64,000 nt of DNA from Providencia rustigianii DSM 4541 (lineage in GTDB: Bacteria > Pseudomonadota > Gammaproteobacteria > Enterobacterales > Enterobacteriaceae). Location: positions 539,218-603,217 of the forward strand of contig NZ_GG703819.1 of NCBI RefSeq assembly GCF_000156395.1. Direction: 5' to 3'. Of the stretch, positions 54,758-64,000 are shown one piece after another. The notes below the pieces were generated by a model, which saw nothing but the letters and a program-made list of their open reading frames with translations, was not told where the DNA came from and ran no database searches. Position 1 is the stretch's first letter, and every line of letters begins with the position of its first letter. The translations under genes and the position numbers were made by a program.

Positions 54758-55654
54758 ATGGATATTCGAGGATTACGCTACTTTGTCGAAGTAGTACAAC
54801 AAAATAACTTTAGCCGAGCGGCGGATAAATTATGCGTCACCCAACCAGCAATCAGCCGCAGCATTCAAAAATTAGAACAAGAGCTTGAAGCGACTTTACT
54901 GATCCGAGAAACCGATGGAGTGAAACTTACCGATGATGGTGATATTTTATTTCACCATGCTCAGCAAATTTTGGCACAATTCGACAATCTTAATAACGCA
55001 CTAAAAGACAAATCAGGTCCACTCACTGGGGTCTTGAAGGTCGGTTTACCGCCGGTTATCGCTTCGACCTATTTTGCTGATATCATCATGATATTTAGTC
55101 AGAAATATCCACAAGTCGAACTACAGATCATTGAATTAAGTTCAAACCATATGATGAATGCCATGCTCAAAGGAGATGTAGAAACGGCAGCGGTAATGTC
55201 TCCATTTGATGAACAACGATTTCATTTATACCAATTTGCTACCGACCGATTGATGCTATTAGTGAATGATCAACATCCATTAGCCACCCAAAATAGCGTT
55301 AAGTTTGCAGAACTTCTGAATGAGCCATTTATCTTCTTTCAAGATAGTTTCCGAATTAATGAATTAATTGTTAATGCTTGCGGGATTCATGGTAAAAAAC
55401 CGATTATCGCAGGACGTAGTGGGCATATAGATCTTGTGATGGCAATGGTACGCGCTGGAGTTGGTGTGACATTACTCCCTGAAGGTATGTGGAAAAAGAA
55501 CCATATTGGGGGGCTTTCCATTATTCCAATCACAGAGCCTATTCTGTCCTATGAGCTGGCACTGGCAACATTAAAAGGGTCCCATCCAAGCCGCCGAGCT
55601 ACAGCGTGGATCGAGTTAGCGTTAGAAATGCTGAATATGCCCTCATCATTATGA
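54758..55654 (+). CDS. LysR-family regulator divergent from ipdC-like copy 2
   Basis: A 298-aa LysR protein with winged helix RGLRYFVEVVQQNNFSRAADKLCVTQPAISRSIQKLEQEL (about 4-43) and a sensor domain ending in RAGVGVTLLPEGMW. AGAGGT supports the ATG. The divergent layout and T-N11-A box suggest it activates the keto-acid decarboxylase. Confidence 0.87.
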   Translation: MDIRGLRYFVEVVQQNNFSRAADKLCVTQPAISRSIQKLEQELEATLLIRETDGVKLTDDGDILFHHAQQILAQFDNLNNALKDKSGPLTGVLKVGLPPVIASTYFADIIMIFSQKYPQVELQIIELSSNHMMNAMLKGDVETAAVMSPFDEQRFHLYQFATDRLMLLVNDQHPLATQNSVKFAELLNEPFIFFQDSFRINELIVNACGIHGKKPIIAGRSGHIDLVMAMVRAGVGVTLLPEGMWKKNHIGGLSIIPITEPILSYELALATLKGSHPSRRATAWIELALEMLNMPSSL

Positions 55655-55786
55655 ACCATTATAATGAGTTACAACTGAATAGCCGCCGACTTGATAGGCA
55701 CCTTTAAGTTAGACAAGCTTGTTTTAGGAAGACATATTGAGAATAATGCAACATGCAGAAATTGAAAGGGAAATGCGAAGTTTTAT

Positions 55787-55812
55787 CGGTGCCAGTTAAA
55801 TAACCGGCACCG
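55787..55812 (-). terminator. Terminator of rlmF
   Basis: CGGTGCCaGTTA / TAACcGGCACCG: a 12-bp stem with one mismatch, G+C-rich like the gene, six bases past the rlmF stop; ATAAAACTT follows on the minus strand. Confidence 0.65.
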
Positions 55813-55818
55813 GGGAAA

Positions 55819-56829
55819 TTAACGCCAGCGTTCTGCCGCCCAGGCGACCTGCTGTTGTGCGTCGTGGAAAGTCCAGGCCACAAAGCGACTGATTTTTTGC
55901 CCCTGCGCCATTTCAATGGTACGGACTTCGGCCGCCCCTACCAGCTTCAACGCGTGATAAATCGAAGGCAGGGTCGTATTTTTAGAAATTAACGAGGTGA
56001 ACCACAGGCAGTTTTGCGCCAGGCTAACGCTCTCCTCTACCATTTTACGCACAAAGGCTTCTTCACCGCCTTCACACCATAGCTCTTTACTTTTGCCACC
56101 AAAGTTCTGTACCGGCGTGTCGGCTACCTCGCCTTTACCCAGCTTGTGCAGTTTGCGGCGAGTGCTGGCTTGCGCTTCCTGTTCAGAGCTGTGGAACGGT
56201 GGATTACACAGTGTGGCATCAAATTTCTCCGCCACGCCGATGATGCCGTTCAAAATAAATTCGGGTTGTTTTTGCAAACGCAGACGCACGCTGTTTCTCA
56301 GTGTTGGATTCATCTCCACGATCATTTTGGCCGTATTGATCGACACCGGATCAATCTCCGAACCAGTAAAACGCCAGCCGTATTCATTCAAGCCAATAAT
56401 CGGATAAATACAGTTGGCGCCAACGCCCACATCAAGGATAGCCACGCTTTTACCACGAGGGATCTCACCGCCGTTACTGGTCGCCAGCAGGTCAGCTAGA
56501 TGGTGTAAATAGTCGGCACGCCCGGGGATCGGCGGGCACAGATAACCGGCGGGAATGTCCCAGTGTTCGATGCCATAAAAATGTTGCAGCAACGCACGGT
56601 TGAGCATTTTAACCGCCGCAGGATCGGCAAAATCTACCGAGATGTCGCCCCAGGCGTTCGGTTTGACGAACGGCTCCAGTGCAGGGCAACTGGCGATCAG
56701 CGCCGGGAAATCATAGCGCGAGCGATGACGGTTACGCGGGTGCAAGCCGCTTTTCTGCTGCGGGAAGGTTTTCTTTTTTTCCACCGTGAAGGGCTCTCTT
56801 AAAGGTATTTCTGACGCGTACGATACCAT
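55819..56829 (-). CDS. rlmF: 23S rRNA (adenine-1618-N6)-methyltransferase RlmF
   Basis: SAM-dependent methylation of A1618 in 23S rRNA. The 336-aa product has the family opening SGLHPRNRHRSRYDF, SVDFADPAAVKMLNRALL, CPPIPGRADYLHHLADLL, the SAM motif ILDVGVGANCIYP, the catalytic NPPF (LCNPPFHSSEQEA) and NFGGKSKELWCEGGEEAF. Its base composition is much G+C-richer than its neighbours (60% in 56521-56580 against 35% in 57181-57240 by hand count), so it looks imported. The start at 56829 is weak; a GTG at 56784 (VEKKKTFPQQ) is also possible. Confidence 0.92.
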   Translation of the reverse strand: MVSYASEIPLREPFTVEKKKTFPQQKSGLHPRNRHRSRYDFPALIASCPALEPFVKPNAWGDISVDFADPAAVKMLNRALLQHFYGIEHWDIPAGYLCPPIPGRADYLHHLADLLATSNGGEIPRGKSVAILDVGVGANCIYPIIGLNEYGWRFTGSEIDPVSINTAKMIVEMNPTLRNSVRLRLQKQPEFILNGIIGVAEKFDATLCNPPFHSSEQEAQASTRRKLHKLGKGEVADTPVQNFGGKSKELWCEGGEEAFVRKMVEESVSLAQNCLWFTSLISKNTTLPSIYHALKLVGAAEVRTIEMAQGQKISRFVAWTFHDAQQQVAWAAERWR

Positions 56830-57113
56830 ATACCCTGCTTTTTATATTGCTTTTCTTCTTTTAGCTCAGTGACCGGGCATCGACTTAATTGGCATAACGG
56901 TTTCAACTCATGTAACTCAACTCACCACGCAATAACATTGCGAGGTAAATTCCCCGTTATTAGCAGTACAAGTTTACCCTTAACTGGGCTACTATTAGGG
57001 TCGCTAATGCCCTTTCAACTTTCCGCGAATTCACCCTAACAACAAGATAAAATAACGTTTACGCCGAAAGTCAAAAGCCCATAAATACATCAAATATTCA
57101 ACAAGTTAAAAAA

Positions 57114-59681
57114 ATGACAGAAAAACAAAATTTCGAATCCCACACACCAATGATGCAACAGTATTTAAAACTTAAAGCTCAACATCCGGATATTTTGCTG
57201 TTTTATCGTATGGGGGATTTCTACGAATTATTCTTTGATGATGCCAAAAAAGCCTCTCAATTATTGGATATTTCCCTCACTAAACGCGGTCAATCTGCTG
57301 GGCAACCCATTCCAATGGCGGGGGTTCCTCACCATGCGGCAGAAAACTATTTAGCGCGATTAGTGCAGATGGGCGAATCCGTCGCTATTTGTGAGCAAAT
57401 TGGCGATCCTGCCACCAGCAAAGGTCCCGTTGAACGTCAAGTTGTGCGAATTGTAACTCCGGGTACGATTACTGATGAAGCGTTATTAAATGAGCGCCAA
57501 GACAACCTATTAGCCGCTGTTTGGCAAGATGCTCAGGGCTACGGTTTTGCGACCTTAGATATCACTTCCGGGCGATTTATTATCAGTGAAATCGACGATG
57601 AAGAGTCATTAAAAGCAGAGCTTCAACGTACTCGACCTGCGGAATTACTCTATCCCGAAGATTTTGCCAGCATGCCATTAATTGAACACAGTAAAGGCTT
57701 ACGTCGTCGCCCACTCTGGGAGTTTGAATTAGACACAGCGAAACAGCAATTAGGCTTGCAATTTGGTACCAAAGATCTGATTGGCTTTGGTGTTGAAAAT
57801 GCCCATAAAGCCCTAAGAGCCGCAGGTTGTTTACTGCAATACGTTAAAGATACCCAACGTACTTCGCTCCCCCACATTCGTAGCATTATCATGGAAAAAC
57901 AGAATGATAATGTTATTTTAGATGCGGCAACACGTCGCAACTTAGAGCTAACTCAAAACCTCGCAGGCGGAACAGAGAACACGCTAGCGGCAATCCTAGA
58001 CCTGTGTGTGACCCCTATGGGTAGCCGAATGCTGAAACGCTGGTTACACACTCCACTACGCAATATTGATGTGCTTACTCATCGCCAACAAGCCATCGGG
58101 GCATTGCAAGAGTGTGGATTAGAATTGCAGCCATTTCTACGCCAAATTGGCGACCTTGAACGCGTTCTTGCACGTTTAGCATTACGCTCAGCTCGCCCCC
58201 GTGATCTCACTCACATGCGTCATGCATTCCAGCAATATCATGATATTCACCAAATCCTTGAACAGTCTGACTGTGGTTATTTACAAACACTACAAACACG
58301 CATTGGGCAATTTGATGAACTGCAAAGTCTGTTAGAGAAAGCGATTGTCGAAGCGCCGCCAGTGTTAGTTAGGGATGGTGGTGTGATTGCCCCTGGCTAT
58401 CATAGCGAACTCGACGAATGGCGCGCATTAGCCGATGGAGCAACCGACTATCTTGACCGCTTAGAAATTCGTGAGCGAGAAAAACTGGGAATCGATACAT
58501 TAAAAGTCGGCTATAACGCGGTACATGGCTACTATATCCAAGTGAGTCGCGGTCAGAGCCATTTAACACCGATCCACTATGTTCGTCGCCAAACGCTGAA
58601 AAATGCCGAGCGCTACATTATTCCTGAACTGAAAGAATATGAAGACAAAGTTCTGACGTCAAAAGGAAAAGCTCTCGCCATCGAAAAAGCGCTCTATGAT
58701 GAGTTGTTCGATATGCTGCTGCCACATTTGGCGGCACTGCAAACTAGCGCAGAAGCGCTTGCTGAATTAGATGTACTGGCTAACCTAGCCGAGCGAGCCG
58801 AAACATTAGGTTATGCATGCCCTCAACTCACGGACAAACCGGGAATTCAGATCACAGAAGGTCGTCATCCCGTTGTAGAGCGCGTTCTGAGTGAACCGTT
58901 TATCTCTAACCCATTATCCCTTTCTCCACAGCGCCGTTTGTTGATTATTACGGGGCCCAATATGGGTGGTAAAAGTACCTATATGCGCCAAACTGCGCTG
59001 ATTACATTGCTCGCCTATATTGGGAGTTTTGTCCCTGCCAGCAAAGCCGTAATTGGTCCCGTTGACCGTATTTTTACTCGTGTTGGCGCATCTGATGACC
59101 TCGCTTCTGGGCGCTCAACCTTTATGGTGGAGATGACGGAAACTGCTAATATTTTGCATAACGCAACGGAACACAGTTTAGTCTTGATGGATGAAATTGG
59201 CCGCGGAACCTCAACCTATGATGGTTTATCACTCGCTTGGGCTTGTGCGGAGAACTTAGTTAATCGCATCAAAGCGATGACCCTATTTGCCACTCACTAT
59301 TTTGAGCTCACTACATTGCCTGAAAAGCTTGAAGGGGCTGTAAATATTCATCTCGATGCCATTGAACATGGTGATACCATCGCCTTTATGCACAATGTTC
59401 AAGAAGGAGCAGCGAGTAAAAGTTATGGTCTTGCGGTAGCTTCCCTCGCTGGTGTGCCTAAAGAGGTGATCAAGCGCGCAAAACAGAAGCTTAAAGAGCT
59501 TGAGGTTATTTCAAATAATGCGAATACCAGCCATGTGGATAGCGCTCAATTAAACTTCCTTGACATTGTCGAAGAGGAACCGTCCCCCGTATTAGTGGCG
59601 TTAAATGAAATCGACCCTGATAAGTTAACTCCACGCCAAGCCCTTGAATGGTTATATCGCTTGAAGGAAATGGATAAATAA
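57114..59681 (+). CDS. mutS: DNA mismatch repair protein MutS
   Basis: Recognises mispairs and starts methyl-directed repair with MutL and MutH. The 855-aa product has the mismatch-reading Phe-x-Glu at 36-38 (GDFYELFF), connector, clamp and lever regions, Walker [10 protein letters not shown] near 616, the [17 protein letters not shown] block and THYFELT, and a C-terminal helical tail. Length matches E. coli (853). It is followed one base later by miaE. Its left neighbour is the foreign-looking rlmF rather than fhlA-type genes. Confidence 0.98.
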   Translation: MTEKQNFESHTPMMQQYLKLKAQHPDILLFYRMGDFYELFFDDAKKASQLLDISLTKRGQSAGQPIPMAGVPHHAAENYLARLVQMGESVAICEQIGDPATSKGPVERQVVRIVTPGTITDEALLNERQDNLLAAVWQDAQGYGFATLDITSGRFIISEIDDEESLKAELQRTRPAELLYPEDFASMPLIEHSKGLRRRPLWEFELDTAKQQLGLQFGTKDLIGFGVENAHKALRAAGCLLQYVKDTQRTSLPHIRSIIMEKQNDNVILDAATRRNLELTQNLAGGTENTLAAILDLCVTPMGSRMLKRWLHTPLRNIDVLTHRQQAIGALQECGLELQPFLRQIGDLERVLARLALRSARPRDLTHMRHAFQQYHDIHQILEQSDCGYLQTLQTRIGQFDELQSLLEKAIVEAPPVLVRDGGVIAPGYHSELDEWRALADGATDYLDRLEIREREKLGIDTLKVGYNAVHGYYIQVSRGQSHLTPIHYVRRQTLKNAERYIIPELKEYEDKVLTSKGKALAIEKALYDELFDMLLPHLAALQTSAEALAELDVLANLAERAETLGYACPQLTDKPGIQITEGRHPVVERVLSEPFISNPLSLSPQRRLLIITGPNMGGKSTYMRQTALITLLAYIGSFVPASKAVIGPVDRIFTRVGASDDLASGRSTFMVEMTETANILHNATEHSLVLMDEIGRGTSTYDGLSLAWACAENLVNRIKAMTLFATHYFELTTLPEKLEGAVNIHLDAIEHGDTIAFMHNVQEGAASKSYGLAVASLAGVPKEVIKRAKQKLKELEVISNNANTSHVDSAQLNFLDIVEEEPSPVLVALNEIDPDKLTPRQALEWLYRLKEMDK

Positions 59682-59682
59682 T

Positions 59683-60444
59683 ATGGATGAGTACGCAGAA
59701 CTTTTGGCACCGATTAAGCAATTTTTGCATTGTGAAACCCCGAATGCGTGGATCCACAAAGCAAGTCAGCCTGAAAATCTGCCCATTATCTTAAAAGACC
59801 ATCTACTGTGCGAATTAAAAGCTGCGCAAAGTGCCATGTTTTTGATCCGTAAATATGCCGTAGATAAAGAAAGTGCCGCCATTCTTTTAGAATGGTTTAA
59901 GCCTTATGAGTCTTTTGCTTATGATCGAATTGGTGATGTTCACACGCTAAAAAATAAAAATCAGGTTTCCAAACATATTTTGGCGAAGAAAAATTCCCCC
60001 TATAGCCAAGATTTAATTGATAAAATGGTGCTATTGATTAAAGAAGAATTGCACCATTTCTACCAAGTATTGGAAATTATGCATGAACGAAATATTCCTT
60101 ACGATGGGATCAGCGCAGGTCGCTATGCTAAGGGGCTATTCAGCCATTTAGATCCTCGTGACCCTAAAACTCTCGTCGATAAGCTGATTATTGGTGCCTA
60201 TATTGAGGCGCGTTCGTGTGAACGTTTTGCAAAATTAGCGCCTCATTTAGATGAACAGTTAGCGAGTTTTTATACCTCTCTATTACGTTCTGAAGCCCGT
60301 CATTATCAAGATTATCTTCAGCTAGCTCAATTAGTTAGCAAAACAGATATCTCAGAACGAGTCAAATTCTACGGAGAAATCGAAGCGCAATTAATCTTAG
60401 CCCCTGATGATGATTTCAAGTTTCACAGTGGTGTACCCGTTTAA
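59683..60444 (+). CDS. miaE: tRNA 2-methylthio-N6-isopentenyl-adenosine-37 hydroxylase MiaE
   Basis: Non-haem di-iron monooxygenase that hydroxylates the isopentenyl side chain at tRNA position 37. The 253-aa product has the ferritin-like carboxylate/His ligands in LLCELKAAQSA, IKEELHHFYQVLEIM, AYIEARSCERF and SEARHYQDYL. It begins one base after the mutS stop and is probably read from the same transcript. E. coli K-12 lacks miaE; Salmonella and many other enterics have it. Confidence 0.93.
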   Translation: MDEYAELLAPIKQFLHCETPNAWIHKASQPENLPIILKDHLLCELKAAQSAMFLIRKYAVDKESAAILLEWFKPYESFAYDRIGDVHTLKNKNQVSKHILAKKNSPYSQDLIDKMVLLIKEELHHFYQVLEIMHERNIPYDGISAGRYAKGLFSHLDPRDPKTLVDKLIIGAYIEARSCERFAKLAPHLDEQLASFYTSLLRSEARHYQDYLQLAQLVSKTDISERVKFYGEIEAQLILAPDDDFKFHSGVPV

Positions 60445-60466
60445 TTGATTCACACATTATAATAGA

Positions 60467-60499
60467 AAAACCCCTGTTATCGATGATAACAGGGGTTTT
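60467..60499. terminator. Bidirectional terminator between miaE and rpoS
   Basis: 15-bp perfect stem AAAACCCCTGTTATC / GATAACAGGGGTTTT with a GAT loop, between convergent genes. Confidence 0.92.
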
Positions 60500-60518
60500 A
60501 GATTCAAACACAGCAGTT

Positions 60519-61505
60519 CTACATATTGAATAACGCTTCCAGCGTTAATTCCTCACCTTGTAAAATATCTTTAAGACGTCTTAAACCTTCGACCTGAATT
60601 TGACGAACTCTTTCACGTGTGAGCCCAATTTCGCGCCCAACTTCTTCCAGAGTCTCCGCTTCATAGCCTAATAATCCAAACCGACGCGCTAAAACTTCCC
60701 GCTGTTTCGGATTTAATTCATATAACCACTTAACAATATTTTCTTTTAAGTCGTTATCTTGGATCGTGTTCTCAGGTCCTGAATCATTATCATCAGATAA
60801 TACTTCAAGCAATGACTTCTCTGAATCCCCTGCAATCGGCGTATCAACGGAAGTAATACGCTCATTTAGGCGCAACATTCGGCTGACATCTTCAACAGGT
60901 TTATCTAATTGCTCAGCTATCTCTTCTGGGCTTGGTTCATGATCCAGCTTTTGGGCTAATTCACGTGCCGTACGAAGGTAGATATTGAGTTCTTTAACGA
61001 TATGAATCGGAAGGCGAATAGTACGGGTTTGGTTCATTATGGCGCGTTCAATAGTTTGACGGATCCACCATGTTGCGTAAGTTGAAAAACGGAATCCCTT
61101 CTCGGGATCAAATTTTTCTACTGCACGAATCAAACCTAGATTTCCTTCCTCTATCAGATCGAGTAAGGCTAGTCCTCGATTATTATAACGACGAGAAATT
61201 TTTACGACTAAACGAAGGTTGCTTTCTATCATACGCTGACGCGATGCGATATCACCACGAAGCGCTCGACGAGCATAGAAAACTTCTTCCTCTGCTGTGA
61301 GGAGCGGAGAGAATCCAATTTCACTGAGATAAATTTGGGTTGCGTCCAAAACACGTTGACTCGTGCTTTGGAGTAAGTCCGTTTCTTCATCCTGCTCGGA
61401 AACTAGATCCTCTTCTTTAAATTGACTCTCATCAAATGCGTCATCCATCGCATTTTCATCGAGGTCATTATACAACTCGTTAACTTTCAGCGAACTTTGG
61501 CTCAT
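60519..61505 (-). CDS. rpoS: RNA polymerase sigma factor RpoS
   Basis: General stress and stationary-phase sigma factor. The 328-aa product has region 1.2 with [21 protein letters not shown], region 2 [33 protein letters not shown]...[11 protein letters not shown] (about 110-165) and region 4 [17 protein letters not shown] (about 295-312). GGAG precedes the ATG. It lies 54 bp downstream of nlpD, where the main rpoS promoter resides in enterics; I cannot place that promoter here. Confidence 0.98.
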   Translation of the reverse strand: MSQSSLKVNELYNDLDENAMDDAFDESQFKEEDLVSEQDEETDLLQSTSQRVLDATQIYLSEIGFSPLLTAEEEVFYARRALRGDIASRQRMIESNLRLVVKISRRYNNRGLALLDLIEEGNLGLIRAVEKFDPEKGFRFSTYATWWIRQTIERAIMNQTRTIRLPIHIVKELNIYLRTARELAQKLDHEPSPEEIAEQLDKPVEDVSRMLRLNERITSVDTPIAGDSEKSLLEVLSDDNDSGPENTIQDNDLKENIVKWLYELNPKQREVLARRFGLLGYEAETLEEVGREIGLTRERVRQIQVEGLRRLKDILQGEELTLEALFNM

Positions 61506-61559
61506 CAGTCACTCCGACCCAAGATAATGAGGACGGAATGTGAAAGCACTCCGCCCAGT

Positions 61560-62621
61560 TTATCGCTGCGGTAAGTAGCGCAACGGGTTTACTGATTTTC
61601 CCTTGTAACGAATTTCAAAATGTAAGCGAACCGAACTTGTACCGGTGCTACCCATCGTGGCTATTTTTTGACCTTCAGCAACATCCTGTTGGTCGCGCAC
61701 AAGCAATGTATCATTGTGTGCATAAGCACTTAAGTAGTCATCGTTATGTTTTATTATTATAAGATTTCCATATCCACGCAGTGCGTTGCCTGCGTATACA
61801 ACTTTACCTGGAGCAGACGCTATGACCGACTGGCCACGAGTACCTGCGATATCAACACCTTTGTTCCCGCCTTGTGAATCAGAGAAGCCTTCAATCATCT
61901 TCCCATCAGCAGGCCAACGCCATTTTATCGACGAGTTATTGGTGCTACTTCCAGTTGCTGCGGTTGTTGTAGTCGTAGTTGGGCTAGTTGTTGTCGTAGA
62001 AACCGTTGATACTGGTTTCTTATTATTTGGCAACATCTTACCTGAACTTTGCCCACTACTATTTTCAGGATACCCACTAGTTGGTTGAAGATCAACCGCT
62101 CTCTGCTGACTATTTGATGCCAATTGCGTGTTCGAGTTCACATTTGTGTTACCAATATTTATCACCTGACCAACATTTAAGCTATAAGGCTCCGAAATAT
62201 TGTTTTTCGATGCTAACTCACGGAAATCATTACCCGTTAGATAGGCGATATAAAATAATGTGTCTCCACGCTGAACGGTATAGGTATTCCCGTTATAGCT
62301 ACCTTTCGGAATACTTCCATAATCACGATTATAAACAATACGACCTTCACCGTTAGTCGACACAGTGCGGGAAGCTGAATTCCCCATCGAGCCATTAGAG
62401 GACAAATTAGGTCTGTCTGAAGGCATCGCCGTACTCATTCCGTTATTAGACGGAGAATTAGGTACAGTTCTTGATGCTGATTGTTGGCTAGAACCACCAT
62501 CATTCACACTCGAAATCGGTGCTGCTGGATGATATGGCGTAGAACATCCCGCTAATAAAGCACCGCTAAATGAAAAGATAACCGCCCATCGAATTTTACT
62601 TATAGGGCTAACAATTTTCAT
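61560..62621 (-). CDS. nlpD: Murein hydrolase activator NlpD
   Basis: Outer-membrane lipoprotein that activates AmiC in septal cell separation. The 353-aa product has a lipobox LLAGC (Cys26), a low-complexity Ser/Thr/Asn linker including a run of threonines, a LysM domain (YTVQRGDTLFYIAYLTG, about 113-156) and a C-terminal LytM domain. In the LytM domain the usual metal-binding His is Asn (GNKGVDIAG), the degenerate form of NlpD. GGGAGAAG precedes the ATG. Confidence 0.97.
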   Translation of the reverse strand: MKIVSPISKIRWAVIFSFSGALLAGCSTPYHPAAPISSVNDGGSSQQSASRTVPNSPSNNGMSTAMPSDRPNLSSNGSMGNSASRTVSTNGEGRIVYNRDYGSIPKGSYNGNTYTVQRGDTLFYIAYLTGNDFRELASKNNISEPYSLNVGQVINIGNTNVNSNTQLASNSQQRAVDLQPTSGYPENSSGQSSGKMLPNNKKPVSTVSTTTTSPTTTTTTAATGSSTNNSSIKWRWPADGKMIEGFSDSQGGNKGVDIAGTRGQSVIASAPGKVVYAGNALRGYGNLIIIKHNDDYLSAYAHNDTLLVRDQQDVAEGQKIATMGSTGTSSVRLHFEIRYKGKSVNPLRYLPQR

Positions 62622-62949
62622 ATTTCTTCTCCCGTGAAGAAAAGTCTGACCTGAAGCTAAAGGACTAAATGCAAATAATGCCTAATAGATATAGGTATCT
62701 TAAAATATTTCGCTTATTAAAGCAGAAATATAAAATAATGGACAAGTTAAATGTATCAAAAATATAACAAATTGAGATTATCACTTAACCATGTGAGCGA
62801 AATCATCCCATTTAAATAGGTAAAATATCATATTAAGAGTAATTCAAATATCATTAGGCTAGATAAACTCATCAATAAACGGCTATTGGTGACGTTTATT
62901 TTCAAGGTGACTCTAGCCTGTTAGACATCAGATTTGAATTAATGATTTA
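62622..62949. promoter_or_regulatory. 328-bp AT-rich gap upstream of nlpD
   Basis: No gene visible between pcm and nlpD. It is AT-rich; probably contains the nlpD promoter, but I cannot identify boxes. In E. coli the gap is shorter. Confidence 0.4.
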
Positions 62950-63576
62950 TCAGCTTAGATCGCCGGCAATCAGGGGAACAAAACGGACTTTTTCGATGAC
63001 ATTAGTGTGATAATCGTTACCGCGACGAGTAATCAATTTCAGCGCCTGATCTTTATCACCTACAGGTAATACTAACCGCCCACCGTCTTTCAATTGGCTC
63101 AACAGTAATGAAGGAATTTCGCTAGGTGCGGCTGTCACAATGATGCCATCAAAAGGACCTTTTGACAGCCAGCCTTCCCAGCCATCACCGTGACGAGTTG
63201 AAATGTTGTGTAAATCGAGCAACTTAAAGCGACGCTTAGCTGTCCACTGTAAGCTTTTCACCCTTTCGACTGAATAAACATGCTCTGCAAGGTGAGCAAG
63301 CACCGCCGTTTGGTATCCCGACCCTGTCCCGATTTCCAGAATATGATCTGTTGGTTTAACTGAGAGTAAGGCGGTCATTTTGGCAACAATATAAGGTTGT
63401 GAAATGGTTTGCCCATGACCAATCGGTAATGGGATATTATCATAGGCTTTATGAGATAGCGCTTCATCAACGAATCGTTCACGTGGAACGAGCGCGAGAG
63501 CGTCTAATAGGCGCTCATCGTGAATTCCCTGTTGGCGAAGTTGTACCAGCAGTTCTTTCATGAGCCCAATTTTCAT
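62950..63576 (-). CDS. pcm: Protein-L-isoaspartate O-methyltransferase
   Basis: Repairs isoaspartyl damage in aged proteins using SAM. The 208-aa product has [34 protein letters not shown] and the SAM-binding [18 protein letters not shown] (about 80-97), then [10 protein letters not shown] and [11 protein letters not shown]. Its ATG overlaps the surE stop by four bases (ATGA), the conserved surE-pcm coupling. Confidence 0.96.
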   Translation of the reverse strand: MKIGLMKELLVQLRQQGIHDERLLDALALVPRERFVDEALSHKAYDNIPLPIGHGQTISQPYIVAKMTALLSVKPTDHILEIGTGSGYQTAVLAHLAEHVYSVERVKSLQWTAKRRFKLLDLHNISTRHGDGWEGWLSKGPFDGIIVTAAPSEIPSLLLSQLKDGGRLVLPVGDKDQALKLITRRGNDYHTNVIEKVRFVPLIAGDLS

Positions 63577-64000
63577 TTTACCTTCACTCCTGACTTATCT
63601 AACCACTCTTCCACTACAGACTGAGCCTTATAGGATGTCAGGTCTACCTGCAATGGGGTAATTGATACATAACCATTTTGTACCGCTTCAAAGTCTGTTC
63701 CCGGTCCCGCGTCACGAATTTCACCTACAGGTCCCAACCAATACAGCATGTTTCCACGAGGATCTTCGAGATTATAAACCTCTGATGCGGCATGACGGCT
63801 ACCACAGCGGGTCACTCTGATGCCTTTAATTTCATCATAAGGAATATCCGGTACATTGATATTCAAGATATTTCCTGCTCGTAGTGGATTTTTTTGCAGC
63901 ATTTTCAGAACATCGCTAGTGACCTTAGCTGCCGTTTCATAATGCACATCACCATCTAAAGAAACCGCAATCGAAGGCAAGCCTAAATGACGTCCTTCTG
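63573..64000 (-). CDS. surE: 5'/3'-nucleotidase SurE (partial, N-terminus outside window)
   Basis: Stationary-phase survival nucleotidase. About 142 C-terminal residues are visible: [63 protein letters not shown]. The metal-binding N-terminal DDG region lies beyond the right edge. The stop overlaps the pcm start. Confidence 0.95.
   Translation of the reverse strand, partial: EGRHLGLPSIAVSLDGDVHYETAAKVTSDVLKMLQKNPLRAGNILNINVPDIPYDEIKGIRVTRCGSRHAASEVYNLEDPRGNMLYWLGPVGEIRDAGPGTDFEAVQNGYVSITPLQVDLTSYKAQSVVEEWLDKSGVKVK

Noticed and set aside
55997-56499. Overlapping plus-strand frames opposite rlmF
   Set aside because: Cys/Ser-rich translations with no start signals; a G+C-rich gene produces long shadow frames.
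1-64000. CRISPR arrays, tRNA or rRNA genes, insertion sequences, integrases
   Set aside because: None seen: no regularly spaced repeats, no cloverleaf or rRNA sequence recognised by eye, no transposase or integrase frames. A tRNA scan was not possible.

Overview
The window reads as chromosome of a moderately AT-rich enteric gammaproteobacterium. The gene orders yadH-yadG-can-hpt-cueO-yacC and mutS-miaE-rpoS-nlpD-pcm-surE, together with the protein sequences, point to the Morganellaceae, most likely Providencia; the genus is an inference. I see no rRNA, tRNA, transposase, integrase or CRISPR array. Several long frames are shadows of real genes and are omitted. Several starts were moved from an upstream TTG/GTG to an ATG (or, for higB, a GTG) with a better ribosome binding site.

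Layout. 1-5.3 kb is conserved core: ABC exporter yadGH, carbonic anhydrase, hypoxanthine phosphoribosyltransferase, copper oxidase cueO behind a CueR-type promoter, and yacC. 5.3-9.6 kb holds an AbrB-family membrane protein, a TetR regulator and a two-gene operon related to the two halves of plant Tm-1, preceded by twin palindromes. 9.7-14.8 kb is accessory: a lipase with a Tli4-like partner (probable orphan T6SS effector and immunity pair) lies between two near-identical 378-bp direct repeats made of the 3' end of diaminopimelate dehydrogenase and the 5' end of a membrane-protein gene. 15-27 kb carries a MATE pump, a cysteine desulfidase-family protein, the btsT-yjiX-yjiA pyruvate locus, a GMC oxidoreductase, purT with a PurR box, rarD and a CscR-like repressor without sucrose genes. 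27.5-32 kb has an atypical response regulator with a degenerate receiver, a possible small RNA, a Fis-type regulator lacking AAA+, rimO and an unrecognised TIM-barrel protein.

32.3-36.4 kb is a Fur-box-led five-gene iron operon (P19, cupredoxin, FTR1 permease, EfeO-like M75, EfeB). 36.5-43.4 kb has a VWA protein, a lipoprotein, adenine deaminase plus permease with a PurR core and a LysR regulator, and a HigBA-type toxin-antitoxin pair. 43.5-55.7 kb is an amino-acid and keto-acid region: three ThDP decarboxylases, gltS, dadA and ridA with LysR regulators; a recurring 15-bp motif upstream of both gltS and dadA suggests shared control. 55.8-56.8 kb is a GC-rich rlmF that looks imported, beside mutS. 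The window ends in mutS-miaE, rpoS, nlpD, pcm and a partial surE.

Most notable: the effector module bounded by duplicated junctions; the shared gltS/dadA motif; the foreign-looking rlmF; the Tm-1-like operon with twin operators; and the hybrid iron operon with an internal hairpin.
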